From contig JAENVU010000163.1 in the NCBI GenBank assembly GCA_016650415.1, positions 1 through 8,147 of the forward strand: a stretch of 8,147 bases of DNA. The letters are read 5' to 3'. Positions 1-5,939 of the stretch are shown one piece after another. The notes beneath the pieces are model-generated. The model was not told where the DNA came from and did not search any database. It worked only from the letters and a program-made list of their open reading frames with translations. A program made the translations under genes and the position numbers. Source of the stretch: Acidimicrobiia bacterium. GTDB taxonomy: Bacteria; Actinomycetota; Acidimicrobiia; IMCC26256; JAENVU01. Numbering within the stretch: position 1 is the first letter of the stretch; every line of letters begins with the position of its first letter.

Positions 1-375
1 CACGGCGAGCAGTTCGAGGTCGATGCGTTCTGCGAGGCCGTCGCGCACGACGTCGGGCCAGCCCACCACCGCGACGGGCGAGTCGTGCGGGAACGGGAGC
101 GACCCGGCCAGCCGGGCGCCGGTGGGATCGGCGCGGTACTCCCGCCAGGCACCCCACGCACCCTCATGAGCGTCGGGAGCGCTGAGCACCCGAGCGCACA
201 ACCACCACAGCGGCGCGACCGTCGGGTGGTACGCGAGCAACCGCCGGCATGCGATCACCACACCGAAGGGATCGTCGGCGAAACCCGCCAGGCAATCCGC
301 CGACTCTTCGAGCAGCGCGACGTCGTCGTCGTCGGTCCAGCGGGCCAAATAGCGCAGACGTTCGAACGGTTGCAT
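1..375 (-). CDS. Unrecognised conserved-looking protein, N-terminal 125 codons (partial)
   Basis: Reading leftward from an ATG at 375-373, the frame stays open for exactly 125 codons to the window edge, so the C-terminus is missing. The product starts MQPFERLRYLARW and is rich in Leu, Ala, Asp and Trp. Residues 19-65 look helical, including VALLEESADCL and a PLWWLCARVL stretch (55-64). Residues 100-106 (PVAVVGW) followed by polar residues could be a beta strand opening an alpha/beta domain. There is no signal peptide or membrane segment. Amphipathic helices and plausible codon use argue for a real gene. No SD precedes the ATG, but a TACGCT box ends 8 nt upstream, which suits a leaderless start; GTG at 378-376 is an in-frame alternative. 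It is divergent from the prenyl-synthase operon. I do not recognise the family and assign no function. Confidence 0.7.
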   Translation of the reverse strand, partial: MQPFERLRYLARWTDDDDVALLEESADCLAGFADDPFGVVIACRRLLAYHPTVAPLWWLCARVLSAPDAHEGAWGAWREYRADPTGARLAGSLPFPHDSPVAVVGWPDVVRDGLAERIDLELLAV

Positions 376-383
376 CACGCGGG

Positions 384-389
384 AGCGTA
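384..389 (-). promoter_or_regulatory. Candidate -10 box (TACGCT) for the leftward gene
   Basis: On the minus strand TACGCT matches the actinobacterial -10 pattern TANNNT. It ends 8 nt before the ATG at 375, which would put the transcription start at or next to the start codon. No convincing -35 hexamer is visible. This is a geometric inference from the sequence alone. Confidence 0.45.
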
Positions 390-430
390 GCCACCGTCCC
401 CCCGCCTCCAGACTCAGGAAGCACCCGGCG

Positions 431-457
431 CAGGCTCGGGAACCGCCAGGCGCAGGC
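431..457. repeat. 27-bp direct repeat, copy 1
   Basis: Identical over 27 bp to 521-547, with a copy-to-copy offset of 90 bp. It begins CAGGCTCGGG and ends GCGCAGGC. The octamer GCGCAGGC also occurs just before it at 428-435. It lies in the intergenic region between the two divergent genes. Confidence 0.85.
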
Positions 458-504
458 ACCCACCATCCCGCTCATGGCCCTCCGGGCCGGGCCGCTCGGG
501 CCCC

Positions 505-547
505 GCCTGCGCCGGTTCGCCAGGCTCGGGAACCGCCAGGCGCAGGC
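505..547. repeat. Imperfect inverted repeat / hairpin upstream of prenyl synthase
   Basis: Bases 505-512 (GCCTGCGC) pair with 540-547, and 513-518 (CGGTTC) pair with 530-535. This gives 14 base pairs interrupted by a 4-nt bulge (536-539), around an 11-nt loop (519-529). No T-run follows, so it is not a typical intrinsic terminator. Because it lies upstream of the proposed start site it would act as DNA, or in a read-through transcript, rather than as an mRNA leader. Confidence 0.6.
521..547. repeat. 27-bp direct repeat, copy 2
   Basis: Exact copy of 431-457; the flanking bases differ on both sides, so the repeat unit is exactly 27 bp. This copy ends 2 bp before the proposed -10 box of the prenyl-synthase gene, so it covers the position where a -35 element would lie. 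Its right half is also the 3' arm of an imperfect hairpin. Confidence 0.85.
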
Positions 548-549
548 TC

Positions 550-555
550 TAAGGT
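550..555 (+). promoter_or_regulatory. Candidate -10 box (TAAGGT), leaderless promoter for the prenyl-synthase operon
   Basis: TAAGGT fits TANNNT and is followed by exactly 7 nt before ATG 563, placing the transcription start on the A of the start codon. The AAGG inside it could instead be read as a weak SD 8 nt before ATG 563; either reading selects the same start. The -35 region falls in repeat copy 2 and shows no TTGACA-like hexamer. Confidence 0.5.
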
Positions 556-562
556 GCCCCGG

Positions 563-1636
563 ATGTCCGAGGGACTCGATACTGCGCCGGCGGCGCCGCC
601 CAGCCTTGCGCTGGTCGGTGAGGCCATCGAGGCGCGAGTCCAGGACCTCCTCGAGCACGAGATCGAACGTTGGACACTCGTCGACGAGACCCTCCGAGCA
701 CCCCTCGAGGCACTCCGTTCGCTCGTGATGGCCGGCGGAAAGCGCCTCCGGCCCGCGTTCTGTCACTGGGCCTTCGTCGGCGGTGGCGGCGATCCCGACG
801 ACCGTTCGGTCATCGACGTCGGCGCGGCCCTCGAACTCCTGCATACCTTCGCGCTCGTCCACGACGATGTGATGGACAACGCCGATCGTCGCCGGGGCGA
901 CCCGTCCGTGCACGCGAATGCGATCCAACGTCACGCCCGGGAGGGGTGGCGAGGCGAAGGCCGGCGGTTCGGTGAAGGCGTTGCGATCTTGGTCGGCGAC
1001 TTCGCGTTCGTCTATGCCGACATGCTCGTCGCGTCGTTGAACGCCGAAGCTCGATCCCTGTACGACGAACTGCGCGTCGAACTCTGCGTCGGCCAGTACC
1101 TCGACCTCGCCGCGACCGCCTCCGGTGCCCGCGATGCCGCGCAGGCACGACGCATCGAGTGGTACAAGAGCGGGAAGTACACCGTCGAAAGACCGCTCCA
1201 TCTCGGGGCGTCGCTCGCCGGCCGGTCCGACGACCTCATCGGACCGTTCTCCGCGTTCGGCCTTCCACTGGGGGAGGCATTCCAGATGCGCGACGACCTG
1301 CTGTCGGTCTTCGGTGATCCGCGTATCACGGGCAAGCCGGTCGGCGACGACCTCCGCGAAGGCAAGCTCACGCCGCTCGTCGCCGCCACCGCCGAACTCG
1401 CGGATTCCGCCGGCCGGGCTCTGCTCGATCGCATCGGCACCCCCGACATCGCCCCCGAGGAGATCGCGGCACTGCAGCAGACGATGATCGACTGCGGCGC
1501 CGTGGCCCGGGTCGAGTCCGACATCGAAGCGCTGGTGGCCGAGAGCCTCGATGCACTCGACCGCGCACCCATCACCGAAGACGCGCGGGCCGCACTCGCC
1601 GATCTCGGCGCGTTCGTCGCGTGGCGCGATCGATGA
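563..1636 (+). CDS. Polyprenyl (geranylgeranyl/farnesyl-type) diphosphate synthase
   Basis: A 357-residue trans-isoprenyl diphosphate synthase that condenses isopentenyl diphosphate with allylic diphosphates in the cytoplasm. The IPP-binding GGKRLRP lies at 58-64. The first Asp-rich motif DDVMD (101-105) follows LLHTFALVH and precedes NADRRRG. The second motif region is QMRDDLLSVFGD (241-252), followed by ITGKPVGDDLREGK with the conserved GKP and K268. The second motif has Ser at the last position of DDxxD, close to the DDLLGVFGD form I recall from actinobacterial IdsA-type enzymes. Phe96, five residues before the first motif, favours a short product (C15-C20); this is inference. ATG 563 is chosen over GTG 554 because it has both the AAGG and the TAAGGT box correctly spaced. 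The stop overlaps the ABC ATPase start by 4 nt. Possible roles are FPP for heme O or GGPP for carotenoids or quinones. Confidence 0.93.
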   Translation: MSEGLDTAPAAPPSLALVGEAIEARVQDLLEHEIERWTLVDETLRAPLEALRSLVMAGGKRLRPAFCHWAFVGGGGDPDDRSVIDVGAALELLHTFALVHDDVMDNADRRRGDPSVHANAIQRHAREGWRGEGRRFGEGVAILVGDFAFVYADMLVASLNAEARSLYDELRVELCVGQYLDLAATASGARDAAQARRIEWYKSGKYTVERPLHLGASLAGRSDDLIGPFSAFGLPLGEAFQMRDDLLSVFGDPRITGKPVGDDLREGKLTPLVAATAELADSAGRALLDRIGTPDIAPEEIAALQQTMIDCGAVARVESDIEALVAESLDALDRAPITEDARAALADLGAFVAWRDR

Positions 1637-2589
1637 CGGCAGCGGCGATCGAGATCACCGGACTGGTCAAGCGCTACGGCGACCGCACCGCCGTCGCCGG
1701 GATCGACGTGACCATCGGATCGGGCGAAGTCTTCGGGCTGCTCGGACCGAACGGGGCCGGCAAGACCACCACGGTCGAGATCCTGGAGGGCTATCGCAAC
1801 GCGGACGCCGGAACCGTGCGCGTCTTGGGGCTCGATCCCATTCGTGACGCCGCGGCGCTGCGCCCACGCATCGGGGTCATGCTGCAAGAAGGCGGCCTGT
1901 ACCCGGGAGTGAAGCCTCGCGAACTGCTCGACCTCTTCGCGGCGTTCTACGACGAGCCCGACGACCCGGCCCGACTCCTCCGACTCGTCGGTCTCGACGA
2001 TGCCGCGACGACCATGGTGCGCCGGCTCTCCGGCGGCCAGGCCCAACGCCTCTCGCTCGCGCTCGCACTCGTCGGCCGGCCCGAGATGGTGTTCCTCGAC
2101 GAACCCACGGCGGGCATGGATCCACGCGCCCGCGCCGATACCTGGGAACTCATCCGGACACTGCGGTCGACCGGAACGACCGTGCTCCTCACGACGCATT
2201 ACATGGACGAGGCCGAACAGCTCTGTGACCGTCTCGCCATCCTCGATCACGGCGTGATCGTCGCCGCCGGTACCCCCACCGAGGTCATCGATACGGTCAC
2301 CGAACCCACGTTGCGGTTCACAACGGCGTCACCCATCGACCCGACGCCGCTCGCCGCGACCATCAACCGCACCATCGACACCATCGGGCCGGAGTATGTG
2401 GTCGGGGGCGTCCCGTCGCCGGCGGTGATTGCCTCGATCGCGGCGTGGCTCGCCGACCACGGCACGCAACTGACCGAACTGCGAACCGGACAGGCCAGCC
2501 TCGAGGAAGTGTTCCTCCGACTCACCGAAGAGCCGGACGCCACCGAAGCGCGAAGCGAAGCCGGCCGCGGCCGGCGGAGCGCCCGATGA
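1633..2589 (+). CDS. ABC-2 type exporter ATP-binding protein (DrrA/CcmA-like)
   Basis: A 318-residue ABC ATPase that would power export by the permease encoded next. Walker A is GPNGAGKTT (38-46), the Q-loop Gln is Q85, the signature is LSGGQ (132-136), Walker B is MVFLDEP (152-158) and the switch His is H189 in TTHYMDEAEQ. All key residues are intact. Residues after about 225 form the accessory C-terminal domain usual in ABC-2 exporter ATPases. The start is ATG 1633, which overlaps the upstream TGA (ATGA); an in-frame GTG at 1621 would add four residues. There is no SD, so translational coupling is likely. The last about 16 residues are Arg/Glu/Ala-rich, encoded by a small tandem repeat plus a palindrome, and look like a dispensable tail. 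The substrate cannot be read from sequence. Mycobacteria carry a similar pair near a CtaA/COX15-like gene, from memory. Confidence 0.93.
   Translation: MTAAAIEITGLVKRYGDRTAVAGIDVTIGSGEVFGLLGPNGAGKTTTVEILEGYRNADAGTVRVLGLDPIRDAAALRPRIGVMLQEGGLYPGVKPRELLDLFAAFYDEPDDPARLLRLVGLDDAATTMVRRLSGGQAQRLSLALALVGRPEMVFLDEPTAGMDPRARADTWELIRTLRSTGTTVLLTTHYMDEAEQLCDRLAILDHGVIVAAGTPTEVIDTVTEPTLRFTTASPIDPTPLAATINRTIDTIGPEYVVGGVPSPAVIASIAAWLADHGTQLTELRTGQASLEEVFLRLTEEPDATEARSEAGRGRRSAR
2544..2575. repeat. Tandem 7-mer and 16-bp palindrome at the end of the ABC ATPase gene
   Basis: CGAAGCG occurs twice in tandem (2544-2550, 2551-2557). It is followed at 2560-2575 by the perfect 16-bp palindrome GCCGGCCGCGGCCGGC. 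The whole element is translated as the low-complexity C-terminal tail of the ATPase and ends 10 bp before the permease start. Confidence 0.7.
2576..2579 (+). promoter_or_regulatory. Ribosome binding site (GGAG) of the ABC permease
   Basis: GGAG lies 6 nt before ATG 2586, inside the 3' end of the ATPase gene. It supports ATG 2586 as the permease start rather than any earlier in-frame codon. Confidence 0.6.
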
Positions 2590-3317
2590 GCACCAAAGCG
2601 GTCGCCGCGCAGACCAAGCTCGAACTCGCCATGACCCTGCGGCGCGGCGAAAGTCTGCTGGTGACGCTGGCGATCCCTGTCGGGATCCTCGTCTTCTTCG
2701 GAAAGGTCAACCGGCTCAGTTCGGTCAGCGGCGATCCCGTCGACTTCCTGGTTCCCGGCGTGCTCTCACTCGCGGTCATGGCCAGTGCGATGGTCAGCCT
2801 GGGGATCGCCACCGGGTTCGAACGTCGGTACGGCGTACTCAAGCGGCTCGGGTCCACGCCTCTCTCACGGGGTGGGCTGCTCGCGGCCAAGACCCTGAAC
2901 GTCGTCGTGATCGAGACCCTGCAGGTGATCGTGATCGTCGCGACCGGGTCCGCACTCGGTTGGCACCTCGATGGTGCGATCGTTCCGGCGATCGGGCTCC
3001 TCCTGCTCGGGACGATCGCATTCGCCGGGATCGGCATGTTCCTGGCGGGCACGCTCCGAGCCGAGGCCAACCTCGCCCTGGCCAACGCGTTGTTCCTGGT
3101 CCTGATGTTCCTCGGCGGCATGGCCTACCCGCTGGCCAAACTGCCCGACGCGATCGAGTCGATCGCCCGGCTGTTGCCCGCGGCCGCGCTCGCCGAATGC
3201 GTCCGGGCCGTGCTGAACCACCACGCCTTCCCGGTCGGGTCCTTCGTCGTGTTGCTGGTGTGGGCCATCTCCGCCCCGCTCGCCGCGGCCCGCTGGTTCA
3301 AATGGGAAGAGGCGTAA
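2586..3317 (+). CDS. ABC-2 type transporter permease
   Basis: A 243-residue integral membrane protein and the likely channel partner of the preceding ATPase. I count about six hydrophobic segments: residues roughly 23-39, 54-75, 103-125, 131-155, 165-183 and 216-236. A short cytoplasmic stretch with GFERRYGVLKRLGSTPLS (77-94) lies between segments 2 and 3. That R-Y-G-x-L-(K/R)-x-L-x-x-(T/S)-P-L pattern is characteristic of ABC-2 permeases, where the loop contacts the ATPase. The length is usual for half-exporter permeases. ATG 2586 overlaps the ATPase stop by 4 nt and has a GGAG site. It is the last gene of its operon and converges on the metalloprotease gene, with 31 bp between the stops and no obvious terminator hairpin. 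Function and membrane topology are inferred from family resemblance; the substrate is unknown. Confidence 0.9.
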   Translation: MSTKAVAAQTKLELAMTLRRGESLLVTLAIPVGILVFFGKVNRLSSVSGDPVDFLVPGVLSLAVMASAMVSLGIATGFERRYGVLKRLGSTPLSRGGLLAAKTLNVVVIETLQVIVIVATGSALGWHLDGAIVPAIGLLLLGTIAFAGIGMFLAGTLRAEANLALANALFLVLMFLGGMAYPLAKLPDAIESIARLLPAAALAECVRAVLNHHAFPVGSFVVLLVWAISAPLAAARWFKWEEA

Positions 3318-3348
3318 CCCCCTCACGCGGACCCGGAGCGGTCGGCGA

Positions 3349-4362
3349 TCACATTGCCGGGTAGCAGTCCTGCAGGCCCAACAATCGGAGGCCGCGTCGG
3401 TCACCGTCGCCGAAGTCGCGAACGTTGAACTCCGACTCCGAGAACATCAGTTGGGATTGATCCGTGACGTGATCGAGGCCCACCACGTGACCCAACTCGT
3501 GTTGGATGATCGCCCTGACCGTCTGCCGGTCCGGCGCGCTGACCGGCGACAGTTGCTCGCGATCGAGCACGATCTCACCGGTGACCAGCACGAAGTCCCC
3601 GTTCGGGGTCGACACCGCCGTCGAGCCGCCGACTCCTGCGACCGCGCCCTCGAGCGTGGAGTAGGTCCCGGCGTCGCGCCACGAAATCAGGACCGGAGCC
3701 CACCGGGCATCCGAGTATCGACGGGGCTGGTAGGGCTCGCGCTCCTCGGACGGTGATTCCTTCGTGCTCCCGTCGTCGATGAACTGCAACCCGGTGAATC
3801 GGCTCACCCGGGCGACGGCCTCCCGAATCAGACGACCCCCGTCACGCGGTGCGCCCTTGGCGTTGACCACGTAGTGGATCGGTCGGCACGGGTCGTACGC
3901 AACCGGTACGTCGGCCCGTGACGGTTGGGTGCGCACGAACTTGTAGCCACCCTGCCCGGCCGGCGCCCGCGGCGGTCGGCCCAGTGGCGTCGTGGCCTCC
4001 TCCGACGATGCCGGGGGCCGCCGGGTCAGCACCTTCGACTCCGGGGGACCGGGTGCCGCCGTGGGCAAAGTCGGCGAGGTCGACCCGGTCGTGTCCGGGC
4101 GTTGGAGCACCCACACCACGGCGACCAACCCGATCATCACCAGGATCGGCATCACCGTGCGGCTCGAACGCCTCGGAGCCCGGAGGCGTCGGGCGGGAGC
4201 CTCGACCTCGGGGAGATCCGAATACCGGGCTCGGGGTCGCTCGCTGGTGCCCCATCGCTCCCCGTCGAAGTACCGCTCGCCACTGCCCGTCGCGCTCCAC
4301 GGGTCGGGGTACCAACCGGGCGCGCTCGGCCGTTCGGGAACTCCACTTCGATCGCCGGCCAC
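3349..4362 (-). CDS. Membrane-anchored matrixin-like zinc metalloprotease with N-terminal DUF2510 domain
   Basis: A 337-residue protein in three parts. Residues about 14-40 (PGWYPDPW ... RYFDGERWG) match the DUF2510 pattern. One membrane helix spans about 70-86 (VMPILVMIGLVAVVWVL). A Pro/Thr/Ser-rich linker (90-137) leads to a C-terminal metallopeptidase domain with HELGHVVGLDH (288-298). H288, H292 and H298 would bind zinc, E289 is the catalytic base, and M306 in SQLMF could be the Met-turn, as in M10/M12-type metzincins. The single helix and linker place the protease outside the cytoplasm and DUF2510 inside. C159 and C333 could form a disulfide. The GTG 4362 start has no SD but lies 6 nt after a TAGCGT box, and DUF2510 begins just after it. 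The gene follows the thioredoxin gene by 20 bp, so it may use both an operon transcript and its own promoter. The substrate is unknown. Confidence 0.85.
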   Translation of the reverse strand: MAGDRSGVPERPSAPGWYPDPWSATGSGERYFDGERWGTSERPRARYSDLPEVEAPARRLRAPRRSSRTVMPILVMIGLVAVVWVLQRPDTTGSTSPTLPTAAPGPPESKVLTRRPPASSEEATTPLGRPPRAPAGQGGYKFVRTQPSRADVPVAYDPCRPIHYVVNAKGAPRDGGRLIREAVARVSRFTGLQFIDDGSTKESPSEEREPYQPRRYSDARWAPVLISWRDAGTYSTLEGAVAGVGGSTAVSTPNGDFVLVTGEIVLDREQLSPVSAPDRQTVRAIIQHELGHVVGLDHVTDQSQLMFSESEFNVRDFGDGDRRGLRLLGLQDCYPAM

Positions 4363-4368
4363 CGGAGA

Positions 4369-4374
4369 ACGCTA
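4369..4374 (-). promoter_or_regulatory. Candidate -10 box (TAGCGT) before the metalloprotease gene
   Basis: On the minus strand TAGCGT matches TANNNT and ends 6 nt before GTG 4362, within the 20-bp gap after the thioredoxin stop. The gene has no SD, so an internal leaderless promoter is plausible. A -35 would have to lie within the thioredoxin gene; none is obvious. Confidence 0.4.
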
Positions 4375-4382
4375 TCGAGTCG

Positions 4383-4958
4383 TCACTTCTTGCTGATGGT
4401 CGCGACGGCCTTTTCCAACCCGGCCGACGACGGCAGGCCGAACGCACGGGCCCGAATGATGCCGTCACGATCGATGAAGAAGGTCTGGGGGATGGCCCGC
4501 ACCCCGTAGGCCCGACCCGCCGGGTCGTTGTCGCCACCGTTGGCCAGGATCCAGTTGGCGTCGTGGTCGCGGGCGAAGTTCCGGGCGTCGGAGGGGATGT
4601 CCTTGTAACTGACGCCGATGATCGTGACCCCGGGATGAGCGTCGTGGAGCGCGCGCAGCACCGGAAACTCCTTGCGGCACGGTACGCAATAGGACGCGAA
4701 GAAGTTCACGATGACCGGCTCGCCCGTATGGTCGGCCAACCGCACCCGTGTGCTCCCCGTCAGGCTCGGAAGATCGATGGCGGGAGCGGGTGAACCGGTC
4801 GCGGCGACGCCGGGGACGCGGGTGCGGGCCGGACCGGAGTCGATCACCAGGTCACCGTTGTCGTCGGAATTGAGCACCTTGCCGACGCTCACGGCGGCGA
4901 CGATGGCCAGCGCGAGTGCGCCGAGGAGGATCCCGCCGCGGCGTCGCTTAGTGGCCAC
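4383..4958 (-). CDS. TlpA/ResA-like membrane-anchored thioredoxin
   Basis: A 191-residue thioredoxin-fold protein that would act outside the membrane on cysteine pairs, for example in apocytochrome c or oxidase copper-site assembly. Residues 3-7 are basic (TKRRR), and a hydrophobic stretch at about 9-27 is a signal anchor. The fold follows: VNFFASYCVPC with the redox pair C91-V-P-C94, the KDIPSDARNFARDH insert typical of TlpA/AhpC-TSA members, and the cis-Pro loop AIPQTFFIDRDG with P157. All expected catalytic residues are present. I chose GTG 4958, which overlaps the end of ctaB by 11 nt and leaves a compact basic N-terminus. A TTG at 4985 in the same frame would add nine residues lying wholly within ctaB. 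No SD is visible, so coupling to ctaB translation is likely. The ctaB context suggests respiratory-chain biogenesis, which is inference. Confidence 0.9.
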   Translation of the reverse strand: MATKRRRGGILLGALALAIVAAVSVGKVLNSDDNGDLVIDSGPARTRVPGVAATGSPAPAIDLPSLTGSTRVRLADHTGEPVIVNFFASYCVPCRKEFPVLRALHDAHPGVTIIGVSYKDIPSDARNFARDHDANWILANGGDNDPAGRAYGVRAIPQTFFIDRDGIIRARAFGLPSSAGLEKAVATISKK

Positions 4959-5916
4959 GGACGAGCACGTCGACCGCGATCGCAACGAACAGCAACGACA
5001 GGTAGGTGTTGGAGTAGTGGAACAGCTTCATCGCCCGTTCCGGGGTGGCCTGGGCCACCAGTCGGGCTGCGCCCAGCACGAACATCCCACCGCTGACCAG
5101 CGCGGTGATGCCGTAGATCCAGCCCAGGTCGGTGGTCGGCACGAGGGCGAGCGACACGACCACGGTCACGACGGCGTACACCAGGATCTGCCGCGACGCC
5201 GCCGCGATACCGATCACCACCGGCAGCATCGGGATCCCGGCCCTCTCGTAGTCGTCGCGGTAGCGCACCGACAGCGCCCAGAAGTGCGGGGGAGTCCAGC
5301 AGAACACGATCGCGAACATGATCCAGGCGGGCACCGCCAGCGAGTTGGTGACCGACGCCCAGCCGACGAGCGCGGGCACTGCCCCGGCGGCACCGCCGAT
5401 GACGATGTTCTGCGGGCTCCGCGGCTTGAGCCAGATCGTGTACACGAAGACGTAGAAGAGCATGGCGCTCACCGACAACGCGGCCGAGAGCAGATTGACC
5501 GCGAGGGCGAGCCACACGAACGCGACGGCTTCGAGTACGAGACCGAAGACGAGCGCGGCATTCGGGGCGACCTCGCCCGCGGGCAACGGTCGGGAGTGGG
5601 TGCGCCGCATGACCTGATCACGGTCACGCTCGATCCAGCAGTTGATCGTGTTCGCCCCACCCGCGGAGAGCGTGCCCCCGAGGAGTACCGCGCCGATCAG
5701 TCCCAGGCTCGGGAGCTCGCCAGCCGCGAGCACCATCGCCGGCACCGTGGTAACGAGCAGGAGCTCGATCACCCGCGGCTTGGTGAGCATGAAGTAAATG
5801 CGCAGGGTGGTGAGAAATCCCCGACTCGGGGCGACGGGCACCGCGAGAGCAGGTGCAAGGTCGTCCGGGAGCGCAGCCACGACCACGGACGGTAGCAGTC
5901 GATTCCGCCCATTCAC
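4948..5916 (-). CDS. ctaB: Protoheme IX farnesyltransferase (heme O synthase, CtaB/COX10)
   Basis: A UbiA-superfamily membrane prenyltransferase that adds the farnesyl group of FPP to protoheme to give heme O, the precursor of heme A for terminal oxidases. The signature motifs are clear. ANTINCWIERDRDQVMRRT (88-106) followed by RPLP is the first Asp-rich loop. FCWTPPHFWALSVRYRDDYE (205-224), followed by AGIPMLPV, is the second, matching the CtaB consensus closely. About nine hydrophobic segments follow a 40-residue N-terminus. GTG 5916 is the first possible start, since an in-frame TAG lies at 5928-5926, and gives 322 residues. GTG 5880, 8 nt after a TACCGT box, would give 310 residues, a more usual length, and may be the true start. 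The gene leads the ctaB-thioredoxin-metalloprotease operon and is divergent from the Cpn10-like gene. Confidence 0.95.
   Translation of the reverse strand: MNGRNRLLPSVVVAALPDDLAPALAVPVAPSRGFLTTLRIYFMLTKPRVIELLLVTTVPAMVLAAGELPSLGLIGAVLLGGTLSAGGANTINCWIERDRDQVMRRTHSRPLPAGEVAPNAALVFGLVLEAVAFVWLALAVNLLSAALSVSAMLFYVFVYTIWLKPRSPQNIVIGGAAGAVPALVGWASVTNSLAVPAWIMFAIVFCWTPPHFWALSVRYRDDYERAGIPMLPVVIGIAAASRQILVYAVVTVVVSLALVPTTDLGWIYGITALVSGGMFVLGAARLVAQATPERAMKLFHYSNTYLSLLFVAIAVDVLVRGH
5889..5894 (-). promoter_or_regulatory. Candidate -10 box (TACCGT) for ctaB, if it starts at GTG 5880
   Basis: On the minus strand TACCGT matches TANNNT and ends 8 nt before an in-frame GTG at 5880-5878. If used, ctaB would be leaderless and start 12 codons inside the longest frame. 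If GTG 5916 is the real start, this box is coincidental. Confidence 0.3.
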
Positions 5917-5926
5917 GAAGCACCGC

Positions 5927-5932
5927 TATCCT
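5927..5932 (+). promoter_or_regulatory. Candidate -10 box (TATCCT), leaderless promoter for the Cpn10-like gene
   Basis: TATCCT matches TANNNT and is followed by exactly 7 nt before GTG 5940, the same geometry as the prenyl-synthase promoter. It supports 5940 rather than ATG 6003 as the start. On the opposite strand the same bases read AGGATA and could be a distant SD (12 nt) for ctaB GTG 5916. Confidence 0.5.
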
Positions 5933-5939
5933 GCGCGCC

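Noticed and set aside
554..556. GTG 554 as an alternative start of the prenyl synthase
   Set aside because: It overlaps the proposed -10 box and the AAGG motif and has no SD of its own, whereas ATG 563, three codons later, fits both signals.
164..1201. Open frame (345 codons) on the minus strand spanning the left intergenic region and the prenyl synthase gene
   Set aside because: It runs antisense through the synthase active-site motifs and overlaps the better-supported leftward gene in another frame. Its translation is Arg-rich and includes the translated repeat copies.
1012..2250. Long open frame (412 codons) on the minus strand opposite the prenyl synthase and ABC ATPase genes
   Set aside because: It lies wholly antisense to two genes with intact motifs, spans their boundary, and its translation is Arg/Ser/Ala-rich with no recognisable domain. 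It is a by-product of high GC at third positions.
3318..3348. Possible transcription terminator between the convergent permease and metalloprotease genes
   Set aside because: I found no stable stem-loop followed by a T-run in these 31 bp, so no terminator is called.
4711..5895. Long open frame (394 codons) on the plus strand opposite the thioredoxin and ctaB genes
   Set aside because: The translation is Arg/His/Glu/Asp-rich and domain-free, the typical shadow of hydrophobic membrane-protein codons read in reverse. CtaB and TlpA motifs on the other strand are unambiguous.
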